From: Luidia sarsii
Taxonomy: Eukaryota; Echinodermata; Asteroidea; Paxillosida; Luidiidae
DNA: 64,000 nucleotides
Direction of reading: 5' to 3'
Assembly (NCBI GenBank): GCA_949987565.1
Contig: OX465101.1
Span: forward strand, 21,009,624 to 21,073,623
Shown one piece after another: positions 23,640-34,880 of the stretch. The position numbers and the translations under genes were made by a program. Position 1 is the first letter of the stretch. Each line of letters opens with the position of its first letter. The notes beneath the pieces are model-generated. The model was given only the letters and a program-made list of their open reading frames with translations. It was not told where the DNA came from and made no database searches.

Positions 23640-25280
23640 AGCTGGACGTGCTGCACCAAACCTGCGCGGTAAGTGCAAGTTGCTTGTGAGGTAGACGAGG
23701 CGGGTTAGCGGGATAGTACGTCGCTATCAACTTGACTGAGGCGGATTGCCTATCGTCGGTTGCACTCGTTAGTGCAGTGACGGTGGTTTAGGCGATCCTT
23801 TGTCGTTGTGTCGCGTGCCCGTCTGTGAGGTTCACTGATTGCAGCGTTGAGGGTCCCGTGAGGATAACTGTCATCCTCGTAGTCAGTCTACCTGGACTCG
23901 TTGTCCACTGGTAGCGCTCAGCTGTGTGTGCAGTTTATTGCCACAGCGGTGGGAGTGTGGGATATACTGTGTATGTACACGACTGATACGTGGACGTCGT
24001 GTAGAGGGTTACCGCAACGGGTTGCTTGGTGAGGTTGATCGGGATATTGTAAATATAATGTAAATAGTGTAGGTGCTCATTGGTAATCCTCATGTGATCA
24101 TTCCAATACCAGTGATTTGCAATAAATGATGTGATTGATTGTCCTGGAAATCCTGTGTCCTCGTGAGGGTTATTCAGGTTTCCTTGGTTGCCTTTATTGT
24201 ACAACTCCTTACCAACTCCAAGTGGTGGTATACTTCCACCAAACGAACCGTCCCTAGGCTTTGTCCGCCGTTCGTTGATATCCCCCCTTGTGGTTGGGTA
24301 GCCGCTCACCCTTCCATAGGAAGTAAATATATTTGTGGGATATTGGGCGCTGGTGGGTAACCATGCAGGAGTTTCCGATCCCTTAGTCTTGTAATTGTCC
24401 ACGCGCGCGGGCCCACGCCACATGTCACACCATGAGTCCGTTTTTCTGATGGTGGACTAGTGGTCGGTATAAGGTATCGACAAGCCGTTATCAATCACCA
24501 CAAGGAGAAGGAATTTTAGAAACAAATTAAATAATTATATTTATTTACAACTTATTATTAGGCCCTGGCTGCCCTCTCTTGAGGCTTTGCTAAGGGCGCC
24601 AACTCATGCCCCCTCCCAGGAGGTCTAAAAAAAAAACTACTGTTAGTTTGTTACGCTAGGGTATTCTATTTCTGGGGAAATAAACTCACGGGAATATATC
24701 TACAGGTAAAGTCCTGATAGGGTGATCAGTACCCAACCCAATTATACTCGAGGAGTTGTAGGGGTTACAGTTCAAGTACCGGTATATAGTGCCTCGTGGG
24801 TAATATCTAGTCCTCCCGTGGTAGAGATTCTGTAGGGCACTGGTTGTCCCGACGAAAAGGGGGCCCACTGCAGATCTCACGGTAACTCTCTCCGGCTTGG
24901 GTGGGGTGACCAGACTATTCCGTAGCTCCTCCCTGAACGCCGAGGGCCTGCTGAGTCGCCTGCTCTGTCCCTATGATCTCGATAGGGTTCGCACGGCCAG
25001 GGATTTCCCGAACTGTCCCCAAGGGAAAAGGCCCTTTAAAGGAAAATACCAATGTTCACATTATATGCCCAAATTTTTGGCACCAAGCGACAACCTACAG
25101 GGATTCCCCACAACATTCTATATTTTGTTCTTGTCCCTTTTTAAATAAATCAATTGAATTTCGTTAGGACGTAAGGCTTCTTACAAGATTATTGAAATTA
25201 AAATGAACGGTAACTTACAGTTAGTGGACTTTAACTGGCCTTGAATTTGACCCACGCCTTGGCTGGATAGCTCGAGCACC
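23640..25280. other. no intact gene; possibly decayed LTR-type retroelement sequence
   Basis: Around 24115 there is GATTTGCAATAAATGATG followed by GTCCTGGAAATCCTGTGTCC, which looks like a polyadenylation region of an LTR. I cannot find a partner LTR, a primer-binding site or pol motifs. Open frames on the minus strand here (for example 24423-23935) match no family I know. Treat as unresolved repeat-like DNA. Confidence 0.25.
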
Positions 25281-25298
25281 ACAGTGACTATATACACC

Positions 25299-25420
25299 CC
25301 ACACAGGAGTTTTCCCCGCCATCGTGCAGCCACACAGGAGTAGATTCTTTGACCACCCTCCACACAGGAGTCGGTACATAACAGCCTCCACACAGGAGTA
25401 TGACTGGCTACCACACAGGT
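25299..25420. repeat. five CCACACAGGAGT direct repeats at about 30-bp spacing
   Basis: Copies start at 25299, 25330, 25360, 25388 and 25411 (the last is truncated to CCACACAGG). They are separated by different 16-19-bp sequences. Spacing shortens from 31 to 23. On the minus strand the word is ACTCCTGTGTGG. Function unknown; possibly protein-binding sites within a retroelement leader. Confidence 0.6.
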
Positions 25421-25753
25421 AAAAGCTCAAGTGCCAAACCCTACCAAGTAGGCACACCCACAGAGGGTCTTTGGAAGATCACCAGACCATGAAGTCAGTG
25501 TGCATACCTATCAGGGCCTACTGGAGTGCCTCTGCAAGGAATTCCAACTACTTGGGATTAGGATGGGCAGGACCTTTAGGATGTGCATACATTATAGTAC
25601 AGTACCTTAAGCCATTGAATGGGGCTCCTGTATTTTCAAGAACACCTTGTGACACAGTATAATAACTATTATACATCTACATGTATAAAAACACAATTTC
25701 TACGCCCGCGATCGGCACCGGCATAAGCTGATCCACCACCGAGACCAAGGCAT

Positions 25754-25800
25754 TCTCCTGATGACGGCCAGAGCATACTGGCCGGAACGTCGAGTTACCA
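25754..25800 (+). ncRNA. possible hammerhead-ribozyme-like motif, degenerate
   Basis: CTGATGA (about 25757) is followed by a perfect 7-bp stem, CGGCCAG / CTGGCCG, with a 6-base loop, and then GAACGTC. This is the layout of the hammerhead core CTGATGA - stem II - GAAA - short stem III - UH found in Penelope-like elements. One core base differs (GAAC for GAAA). It is probably a relic of such an element's end and may not cleave. Confidence 0.35.
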
Positions 25801-25824
25801 CTCAAGTTCTTTTCAGAACCACAC

Positions 25825-25965
25825 AGCGCCGATGACTGCCATACAGGGTTTTTTTGAACAACGAATCATTTTAAAATCTCACTAAAACAATCGGAACAAT
25901 ATATTTCTGTGAAATAAATCGATCGATAAGGGTATACTATGGGTACAAGAGAGTATCAGGCTATG
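25825..25965. repeat. dispersed repeat X, left part
   Basis: Starts GCGCCGATGACTGCCATACA and runs through ATATTTCTGTGAAATAAATC to GGGTACAAGAGAGTA. The same sequence occurs at 52443-52575. There it continues without a break into the part found here only at 27031-27221. The left part has thus been separated from its right part by an insertion. Confidence 0.8.
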
Positions 25966-25967
25966 TT

Positions 25968-27014
25968 CAGAGACCGTACTACGGAGACCGAAAAAGGTCT
26001 ATCATTTGCGGTCACAGCGGGAGGTAAATATCTCATTGCAAACCCCTTGCGTTCATACTCACTGAGTTCAACTGAAAACGGTCTATCTCTGGTACTAAGA
26101 GGTCACACACGTTGCTTGACCCTGAAACCCAACTTCCCTTAACTGACGCGAAGCGCGCGCTTTGCGATTTTATAAACAAACGACAAAACCGCAAGTCTCG
26201 AAACAACGTGACCGGCCGGCTGCAATTCGTGCCCGTGTACATGTAAGGACGTACAATGTTGTACCTATACATGTACATGTACTGATTATTTTTAGTTATG
26301 ACTGATTTCCCTTCGCGACGTTAGCGAGGTTGGCTAGTGTGGTTTCCGCCTCTAGCTAAAGACATAATGACACTACAGGAGCAGTAGGGCCGAAACCAGC
26401 CTACGCGCGGCACATGTGACATGACACAACACGTCTTTGCACTGTATACTGCAAAGTGCACGTGCATAGCGACCGCGAGGCAGCATACGAGTTACGCCTA
26501 CGATCACGCTGCGCTACTAAAGCCTGATCGGAACTTCCAGAACTATTAGCGAGACGGTTACGGACGCTACAAAAAAGTTAAATTTATTTTACTACCGAAA
26601 CCATGATATAGATTGGGATAATAATGGGGTGAACACAGTGCCGGTCAGAAGCATTGTTTTTCACCAGGAGTGGTGGACGGAAATTACCCGTGGTGGTCGG
26701 CACGGTGAAAGCACGATCACAAAAAATACAAAGCAAGGTCTGGCTGGCAAGAGTGAACGTAAAATCAGTGGAATGCACATCGCGTCCATCGCGCCCGCTC
26801 ATCTGCCTAAACCGGATGTGGTTATGCGATAGACCGTTCAGACACGTTAAGGTTTGTAGACCGGTCTACATGTACGTAGTCTAGTCCACCCCTCCTCGGC
26901 GGTCTAAGATAGACCGTTTGTAGTACCCAAAACGGTCTACGTAGACCGTTCAGACACAACTAGATAGACCCTTTTCAGTTTAAACCGAAGATAGACCACT
27001 TTGAGTACGGTGTC
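25968..27014. mobile_element. DNA-transposon-like insertion with short terminal inverted repeats
   Basis: The left end is GTTCAGAGACCGTACTAC. The right end, read on the minus strand, is GTTCAGACACCGTACTCA, a near-perfect inverted pair. Just inside both ends are repeats of GGTCTATC / AGACCGTT, several times at 26820-27000. The segment of about 1.05 kb has no credible transposase frame, so it looks non-autonomous. It interrupts repeat X, which is uninterrupted at 52435-52785. I could not define a target-site duplication. Confidence 0.6.
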
Positions 27015-27030
27015 TGAACGACCCTTCGAT

Positions 27031-27221
27031 CATTGTGGCTTTTGTCAAGAGATATCTGTTCGAAAAAGGGCCCATTGTGCGTCGTCAATGGAGCGTAACA
27101 GACCTGTGTGAGTGTGCGTGTACGGTGCTGTCAATCCCTGACGTGACCGCAGACTCCAGCCTCCACACCAGGTAGTCAAATCTTCGAGTTGGTAGGCCAC
27201 AACCGAGCGTACAGATTACGG
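27031..27221. repeat. dispersed repeat X, right part
   Basis: Starts TTGTGGCTTTTGTCAAGAGA and ends CGAGCGTACAGATTACGG. It matches 52593-52783 with scattered differences. LINE coding sequence follows immediately. Confidence 0.8.
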
Positions 27222-27229
27222 TACCAACG

Positions 27230-29322
27230 AAACACAGCAAGCTCTCAAGACTGCACGCAGTCAGGCACAGAGGTCAGCCAGAGGATGCGCCAACGACTAC
27301 TAGCAGGACCTCTGCTGCAACATTCAGCATTCCGCTGACTGTGGAAACATCAGAGGAGTATACGACGGGATCAAGAAAGCCCTTGGACCATCCAAATCCA
27401 AACATGCCCCCCTGATGAAGTCAGCTACTGGTGAGATCATCAAAGACAAGGCCAAGCAGATGGACAGGTGGGTGGAGCATTACGCAGAGCTTTACGGCAA
27501 AGAGAACACCATTACTGACGCAGCATACGACACCATCACGACACTCCCCTGCATGCCCGAGTTGAACGATCCACATGACGAACTCGAGCTGGGCAAGGCG
27601 ATAGACTCCCTGCCCACAGGAAAGGCCCCAGGACTTGACGGCATTCCACCGACGTCATCAAGTGCGCTAAGAGCACCCTGCTGGGCCCGCTACACACGCT
27701 ATACTCTGCCAGTGCTGGGAGGAAGGCGAGGTGCCACAAGACATGAGGGACTCCAACATTGTCACGCTCTACAAAAAACAAGGGGGACAGGAGCGACTGT
27801 AACAACTACAGGAGAATCTCTCTTCTGTCTATCGTCGGCAAGCTCTTCGCACGCGTGATTCTGAACCGTCTGCAGAAGCTTGCCGAGAGAGTCTACCCTG
27901 AGTTTCAGTGTGGTTTTAGAGAGCAACGATCCACAACAGACACGGTCTTCTCCCTCAGACAGTTACAAGAGAAGTGCAGAGAACAGAGACGGCCCCTGTG
28001 CATCGCCTTCATAGACCTTACGAAGGCGTTCGACCTTCTGAGCCGCGATGGTCTATTCCGCACACTCGCCAAGATAGGATGCCCCCAAGCTTCTGAGCAT
28101 TGTCGAGTCTTTTCACACCGACATGAAGGGAGTCGTACAGTTCGGCGGGGCTTCTTCTGAGCCCTTCAGCATCCGCAGCGGTGTGAAGCAAGGCTGTGTG
28201 CTGGCGCCGACTCTGTTTGGCATCTTCTTTGCTGTCATGTTGAAGCAGGCCTACGGCGATTTCACCGACGACGTCTACCTCCGTACCCGTTCGGATGGAA
28301 AACTGTTCAACCTCTCCCGCCTCAAAGCTAAGACCAATTGTTCGAGAGACTCTGATCAGAGACATGCTGTTCGCTGATGACGCAGCACTCGTCTCCCTCA
28401 CAGAACAACCATGCACTGCAGGCACTCATGGACGGCTTCTCGCGCGCTAGCCAAGACTTCGGGATGACCATCAGCATCAAAAAGACCAACGTCATGGGCC
28501 AGGATGTTGAGAATCAAGCATCTCGATCAGTCAACGGTAGCATGCTGGACGTCGTGCACGAGTTCACCTACCTAGGCTCCACCGTCAAGGACTACCTCTC
28601 ACTCGACAGCGAAATCAACAGACGCATCGGCAAGGCCTCCACTACCTTCGCCAGGCTGTCAAAAAGAGTGTGGGTAAACAGCACCAAGGCAGCTGTGTAC
28701 AGAGCATGCGTTCTCAGCACCCTCCTCTATGGCAGCGAGTCCTGGTCTCTCTATTCCAGTCAGGAGAGACGGATCAACTCATTCCATGCACCTTAGAAAC
28801 CTGAGACGAATAATAAACATCACATGGTCAGACCGCGTGACGAACACCGACGTCCTGCAGAGAATGGGACTCCCCAGCATGTATACACTCCTCCAGCAAC
28901 GCAGAATCCGCTGGCTTGGCCACGTTCGCCGCATGGAAGACGGGCGCATCCCAAAAGATCTTCTGTACGGGGAACTCGCTTCAGGCACACGAACCCTCGG
29001 ACGCCCAAAACTGCGCTTCAGGGATGTTTGCAAGAGGGATCTCAAGACGCTAGACATCGATGGCGACACGTGGGAGGTTCTGGCCGCTGACAGAGTCACA
29101 TGGAGACACGCACTGCACACAGGCCTCAAGACATCAGAGGAAAACAACACCAGTCTGCATGCAGTGGAGAAACGATCGAGCCCATCGGAAGAACAGCCAG
29201 CGACTACGTACCCTCCACTGACAGCCCCTTCACCTGCACCACCTGTGGCCGAGTTTGTCAGTCCCGCATCGGTCTGCACAGCCACAGCAGACGGTGCTCC
29301 AACCCAGGGGCACATCCATGAT
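27230..29322 (+). pseudogene. non-LTR retrotransposon ORF2, 5'-truncated and frameshifted
   Basis: Plus-strand LINE lacking its endonuclease. In order: GNIRGVYDGIKKALGPSKSK-like linker (27345); MDRWVEHYAELYGKENTITD (27460); PTGKAPGLDGIPP (27610); DCNNYRRISLLSIVGKLFAR (27800); QCGFREQRSTTDTVFSLRQL (27905); CIAFIDLTKAFDLLSRDGLF (28000); GVKQGCVLAPTLFGIFFAV (28185); catalytic MLFADDAALVSL (28365); FTYLGSTVKDYLSLDSEINR (28563); and the C-terminal RRIRWLGHVRRMEDGRIPKD (28900). It ends with a C2H2-like CTTCGRVCQSRIGLHSHSRR (29237-29300) in a different frame. Frame changes occur near 27650, 27755, 28090, 28330-28380, 28400 and 28790. The RT active site is intact, but the element cannot make one protein. 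It resembles the LINEs often annotated 'endonuclease-reverse transcriptase' in marine animals. Confidence 0.88.
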
Positions 29323-29324
29323 CT

Positions 29325-30950
29325 TGCGAGATTGAAATTTTATGGGGGGCGGACTGTAGTTTGGGCGGTTTTTCGGTTTTGCCAGGGTTTTTTTCAGCTT
29401 TGACGACGGTTTTCGAATGTGATTTTTGCAAAACCGTGAATGTTTAATCACATTTGTTTGTTTTTTTGTTTTTTTCACATCAGCTAAAAATGCAAATAAT
29501 TATGTTCTGTGTCAGAAATTTAAGGCATTTGTCGACCAAATCTTCACTAAAAAACGCCTTGCGGGATTGTACTCGTTCTCGTGATTTGTGCACGCTGCGA
29601 GACCACCGTCCATTGTGTGTGCACTCAGTAAGTCAGTACGTCCGCAATGATTAGTAGACTTCCACCAGTCATAACATATTTGTTTTCTAACAAATAATGT
29701 AATGTTGCCTTTGAGAAAGGTCCTGCTAGGATCGAAACGTCAGGCCCACTAAATTACTATTTCGCGGTCAACCGAAGTACGCGCTCCGACCAGTCCAACA
29801 AATCAATGCCAAACGTGTATATTTGTCTACCGGATATAAACTTAAGATCACTCGACTACTTGTAGGCCCTAAAGGTTTCTCAAAAACTTGGGCTTGTGAA
29901 AACGTATTAGATGTAGACTTTTTGTCTTCCAGAGCAGTTTGAGGGGCACTATTGCGCAACGAAAATCGTTCAACTTGACCCCATATACAAAGCCGAGCGT
30001 TGTGAAACCTTGGACAAAATGGACGCTCAGTGCACCTGACGACTTAATAACAAAATTGTTTTCTTGTTTTTCCGTTCCTCAAATGAAATGTTTTCTAAGA
30101 TCCAGAAAAATTGAGGATTTGTCTGATATTTTTGGAGATATCGGAAGTTGAAAATTACATACTTACGGTAGGGCGGTATCTATGAGTGATACACGCAGCA
30201 TTTCTCATCCTTGTTAATTTCCACATCAGAAGATACATCGAGGCAGGATGTGATTGTTCGGCTTGGTCCAAGCTAATTGTGATTCAGCCATGGAAGCAGC
30301 AGATTCTGTTTTCTTTGCCCTTTTGGTGGGGTTGTATTTTTTATCTGGTTGATGTCTTCTGTGACGTTTAAAAAAACTCCACAATCCTCTTTCTCACTGC
30401 TTCTTCAGTTATGACCTTTCCCAATGTCGCTCAAGAGACACATTTCCTCCTTCTCGGTACTTTCTGTAGCTGCCCTTTTTATTTTTTTGTTGTAAAAAAA
30501 AGCCTTTTAGGCCATGTTACTTTATGCCTTTAAATAATAATAAAAACCAAAAGAAATATATAAGCGAGACGCCCTTTAGGAGCCTCCATAGTTTTTACCC
30601 AGAACGGACTGCCTCAAGTTGCGTGATATATATTTTTTCTACGTATGTTGGGGTTTGTTATGGTACACTCACATTTTTTTTAGGACCAACAATAAAGAAA
30701 ACAGAAGCCGAAGCAACTGCCAATTTTGTACCTAGGAAAATAGATCCCAAAAGAGCAACTTTTTGAATCACACGAGTTTGGCCTACCGGAAAAGCCTTAA
30801 CTTTCCACATTTTTGTTGACGGACCAGAGCAGGAAACAAACCGGAAGATACGAAGTCTGAGATCTTTATACGGAGTTGTTTTCTTCGTGCGATGTGAGTT
30901 AGAAGGCCATGCAAGCGTCGAAAACGCGTACCGTCGAAAACTGGGCCCCC
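29325..30950. other. no gene recognised; possible Penelope-like relic near 29705-29750
   Basis: AT-rich. TTTGAGAAAGGTCCTGCTAG followed by GATCGAAACGTCAGG at about 29709 has a stem (GGTCC / GGATC, imperfect) then GAAACGTC. This is a common, worn version of the Penelope-element hammerhead region. No reverse transcriptase or GIY-YIG endonuclease is visible nearby. Other frames are short. Confidence 0.3.
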
Positions 30951-30956
30951 ACGATA

Positions 30957-31062
30957 CAAGTACAAGTCATGTACAAAGTACATGTACATGAACATGTACA
31001 TGTACATGTACATGTACTGTACACTGTACATGTACATGCATTGTACATGTACAGTACATAAT
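30957..31062. repeat. GTACAT palindromic simple repeat, left flank of the foldback element
   Basis: TGTACATGTACATGTACTG-type runs. The matching block on the other side of the foldback element starts at 33290, as if the element had inserted into one GTACAT-rich block. Confidence 0.85.
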
Positions 31063-31068
31063 ACATAT

Positions 31069-33288
31069 GGAGAGCGGTTTTAACGTTTATTCCTTACGCG
31101 TTTATCTTTGCGATTTATTTAGAGATATCTTTAATTATTTAGAGATATCTTTAATTATTTAGAGATATCTCTAATTATTTGAAGATAACTCTAAAAAACC
31201 GAATCGTCGAGTTGCTTGCTCCATTTGATTTAGAGGTATCTCTAAATGATTTAGAGATATCTCTAAATGATTTAGAGATATCTCTAAATGATTTAGAGAT
31301 ATCTTTAAATGAAATAAAGATATCTCTAAATCATTTAGAGATATCTCTAAATACTACATCGTTCGCGTGGCTTCAAATTCATTTAAAGATTATGGGGAGC
31401 CGTTTTAACATTTATTCCTTACGCGACGATCCTTTACGCGATTTAGAGATATCTCTAAATGAATTAGAGATATCTCTAAATGATTTAGAGATATCTCTAA
31501 ATCATTTAGAGATATCTCTAAATCATTTAGAGATATCTCTAATTCTTTTAGAGATATCTCTAAATAGGGCGAATTAAAGATATCTCTAAATTGAATTAAA
31601 GATATCTTGAAATAAATTTAGAGATATCTCTATTTCGATTTAGAGATATCTCTAATTCGATTTAGAGATATCTCTAATTCGTTTTAGAGATATCTCTAAT
31701 TCGTTTTAGAGATATCTCTAATTCGTTTTAGAGATATCTCTAATTCGTTTTAGAGATATCTCTAATTCGATTTAGAGATATCTTGAAATCGATTTAGAGA
31801 TATCTTGAAATCGATTTAGAGATATCTCTAAATCGTTTCCTGTTTGGGGCATTATGGGTACATAATATCACTCTTCTACTCTACTATGACAATTATTTTA
31901 TATTATATTTTCCCTCTGAACTGTAGGAAAATCTCAGCTGGGCGTTGTTGTCTTCTAAGACGACCCGATTGCGACCATTGCAAGGATATTTGTATATATT
32001 TTTTTACAAGCCATTACTTATCCTTAAACACATAAATGTTAGAGTTTTTAGAAAGAGATTTTGTATGCCTTCTGTTTGTTTGTTTGTTTGTTTGTTTGTT
32101 TGTTTGTTTGTTTGTTTGTTTAAATTTGTTTGGGTGTTTTTTTATTATTATTTTTTAGCTTGTTTGTTTTCTTTAATACAAACGCGGTTAACAACAGCTA
32201 CCAAAACACACGCATATTTCTTTTCTTTTTTTGTTAAAAGACATCATGGTATTATAATCTCAAAAACGTAATACAAAACGTACGGACCATTCTGATGTAA
32301 AAAAAACTCTTAATAAAATGAATTAATATGGGATATGTTTCATTTCATTGCGTATTGTGTCATTTTATGTATTTATTTATCCGAGCACGTTCTTAATAAT
32401 TATACTTGTTTTGAAGTGTGTTAAAAAACGATATGTCCACTTTATTCACAACCGTTTGAAAATTAATTTTATGGCTGTTATCTTATTTCCCTTTCTCGTG
32501 ACATTTTCCTAATTAATTTTAGTGATGATTCAGACTTGTGGACCATATTTCGCATTGTTGGGGTTCTGACAACCATAGACCTCCTTTGAAACAAGGTCTG
32601 AATCTGATCGCCATCCGTGAAAGCGAAACAAAGCGACCTCTAATGACGAAGAGGACGATTACTGAATGGTCGATTTTGGACACCGTACCAATCCCATAAT
32701 TCAACAAAAGGTGCGCTTAGTTGACCCGGATGTGAAACGATTTAGAGATATCTCTAAATCGAATTAGAGATATCTCTAAATCGAATTAGAGATATCTCTA
32801 AATCGAATAAGAGATATCTCTAAATTGAATTAGAGATATCTCGAAATCGAATTAGAGATATCTCTAAATTAAATTAGAGATATCTCTAAATCGTTTTGGA
32901 GATATCTCTAAATCAATTTAAAGATATCTTTAAATGAATTTGAAGCAACGTGGACGATGTAGTATTTAGAGATATCTCTAAATGATTTGGAGATATCTTT
33001 AATTCATTTAAAGATATCTCTAAATCATTTAAAGATATCTCTAAATCATTTAGAGATATCTCTAAATCATTTTGAAGATATCTCTAAATCAAATGGAGCA
33101 AGCAACTCGACGATTCGGTTTTTTAAAGATATCTTTAAATATTTAGAGATATCTTTAAATAATTAGAGATATCTCTAAATAATTAAAGATATCTCTAAAT
33201 AATTAAAGATATCTCTAAATAATTAAAGATATCTCTAAATAAATCGCAAAGATCAACGCGTAAGGAATAAATGTTAAAACGGCTCTCC
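31069..33288. mobile_element. foldback-type transposon, 2220 bp
   Basis: The ends are inverted repeats. The left reads GGAGAGCGGTTTTAACGTTT then ATTCCTTACGCGTTTATCTT and TGCGATTTATTTAGAGATAT. The right, read on minus, is the same with three substitutions in the first 45 bases. Inside each end is an arm of palindromic tandem units (about 31112-31834 and 32738-33243) built on AGAGATATCTCTAAAT. Between the arms is a loop of about 900 bp (31835-32737), AT-rich with a (GTTT)n run and no gene. A second copy of the terminal motif sits inside the left arm at 31392-31437. Flanks are ACATAT on the left and ATATGT on the right, so an ATAT duplication is possible but ambiguous in this palindromic context. 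Confidence 0.88.
32070..32121. repeat. (GTTT)n microsatellite
   Basis: About 12 uninterrupted TTTG units in the loop of the foldback element. Confidence 0.95.
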
Positions 33289-33289
33289 A

Positions 33290-33355
33290 TATGTACATGT
33301 ACAGTGTACATGTACAGTACATGTGCAGTGTACATGTACAGTACATGTACAGTGG
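33290..33355. repeat. GTACAT palindromic simple repeat, right flank of the foldback element
   Basis: ATGTACATGTACAGTGTACATG-type words immediately outside the right terminal repeat, ending where LINE-like coding starts at about 33357. Confidence 0.85.
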
Positions 33356-33356
33356 G

Positions 33357-34018
33357 CTGGGCGTGGTCGACGTGCAGCGCAAGTGCGACATTTTTCATCT
33401 GAGGAGCCTGCGCCTCCGGCCTGTTGCCCGACGGTCCTCCCTGGCGTTCCTTTCTGTACTTCTGGGCGGCGCTCCAATTACAGCGAATGCTCCCCCGCAG
33501 CGTCTCGTCCAACTCTCGTCCTCGCTCCCTCACTCAACCCCTCACTACAAATCTTTCTGTCGCCTTGTCTTTCGTATCTTCGCCCTCTCTCCTCAGTTCA
33601 ACTGGGCTGCCGCGTCGGTCTCCGGACTGTACGCGGTCCAGTTGAACTCCCTCTCTCCGGAGCTGCCCTCTCACGCCGCTCCAAACTCCACTATTAATTT
33701 TGACTTTTTTTCTTCTTCCCAAGCAGGTCACGCTCTGAGGGACTTCAAATGGCGAGTGCTCTGGGGTGCAGTGAAGACAGGCCATCGTCTTCGGACCTGG
33801 GGGATCGGCCGCGGCAAATGCCCTCGCGGGCACTGCGGCGAGGCCGAGACCCTCCTGCACCTCCTGCGGCAGTGTCCCTTCGTTTCCTTTCTGTGGGAGT
33901 GGGTTGAGGCCGTGGGGAATAAGGTTTTAGGTCCTTCCTTTCGCCTGTCGCTGGGCATGATCCTTTTTGCCGAGGGACTTGCTCCCAAGAACCCCCATTC
34001 ACTCTTTGTCTGATTCAC
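33357..34018 (+). pseudogene. C-terminal fragment of a LINE with zf-RVT domain
   Basis: A single plus-strand frame ends at a stop near 34013. Its final 90 residues contain ALRDFKWRVLWGAVKTGHRL, then RTWGIGRGKCPRGHCGEAET and LLHLLRQCPFVSFLWEWVEA. This is the zf-RVT signature (W.....V.TG.RL...GI....CP..C...ET..HLL..C.....LW) found after the RT in Tx1/L1-like and related LINEs. The sequence is GC-rich, unlike its AT-rich surroundings. The RT and endonuclease are absent. It is cut at the left by GTACAT repeats and resumes out of frame for about 100 bases to 34130. Confidence 0.72.
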
Positions 34019-34133
34019 CATCTCGGTGATCACTAGTGGAAAATTTGGACCTCTCGCTGTCTCGCTCTTTACGAGCGAAAACACCTTCATAGGGAGTCTG
34101 TCCTCCGACTTTCCAAGGCGTTTGTGAGAGACC

Positions 34134-34370
34134 GTGAACATGAACATTAACATGTACAATGTATGTACAGTACATGTACAATGTACAGTACACTGTACAA
34201 TGTACATTGTACAGTGTACTGTACAGTACATGTACATGTACATATACTGTACAGTATATGTACGGTACATGTACATGTACAGTACGTACACCATGTACTG
34301 TACATGTACATTTGTACAGTACAATGTACATGTACAGTACAATGTACATGTACAGTACAATAAAATTGTA
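34134..34370. repeat. GTACAT / GTACAGTACA palindromic simple repeat
   Basis: Dense TGTACAGTACAATGTACATG words, directly following the LINE fragment and preceding element Y copy 2. Confidence 0.9.
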
Positions 34371-34437
34371 GGTTCACATCTCTTTCCTTGCATTACGGTA
34401 CACATGTGCAATGCATGCAGTGTGTACCGCAGGCCCA

Positions 34438-34880
34438 CTTGTGACCTTATTACCCGTCCGCGGTGCGTAGACCCTCATGAATATTAATTAAGCTTCCAAT
34501 AGTACACAGCGCCCTCTGTCTTTATTTGGGGAGAGTCTTTAATTTTGGCGTTGTCTTTATGGCGCGCGTCGTCTTTTATTTTGGCGTCGTCTTTATGGCG
34601 TCGCGAGTCGTCTTTCATTTTGGCGCGCTGTCTTAACAATTTTGCCACGTCGTGGACAGCGCCCTCTGTCTTTATTTGGGGAGAGTCTTTTATTTTGGCG
34701 TCGTCTCTTATTTTGCCGTTGTCTTTTATTTTGCCATTGTCTTTTATTTGGCCGTCGTCTCTTATTTTGCCGTTGTCTTTTATTTGGCCGTTGTCCTTTT
34801 ACTTTCTGGCGTTGTCCTTTAGTTCGACGGTTAAGCTTTAATTTGACGGTTGTCTTTTTTGCCCCAATGGCCGCCCATAC
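34438..34880 (+). repeat. dispersed element Y, copy 2
   Basis: Same start (GTGACCTTATTACCCGTCCG, then GCGTAGACCCTCATGAATAT) and same end (GTCTTTTTTGCCCCAATGGC then CGCCCATA) as 23054-23632. It has fewer 18-bp internal units. A 74-bp satellite begins at its last base. Copy 1 is also preceded by a GTACAT block. Confidence 0.75.

Noticed and set aside
25299..25420. CRISPR-like repeat-spacer array
   Set aside because: Eukaryotic context, repeats of only 12 bp, spacers of 16-19 bp with shrinking period, no cas genes.
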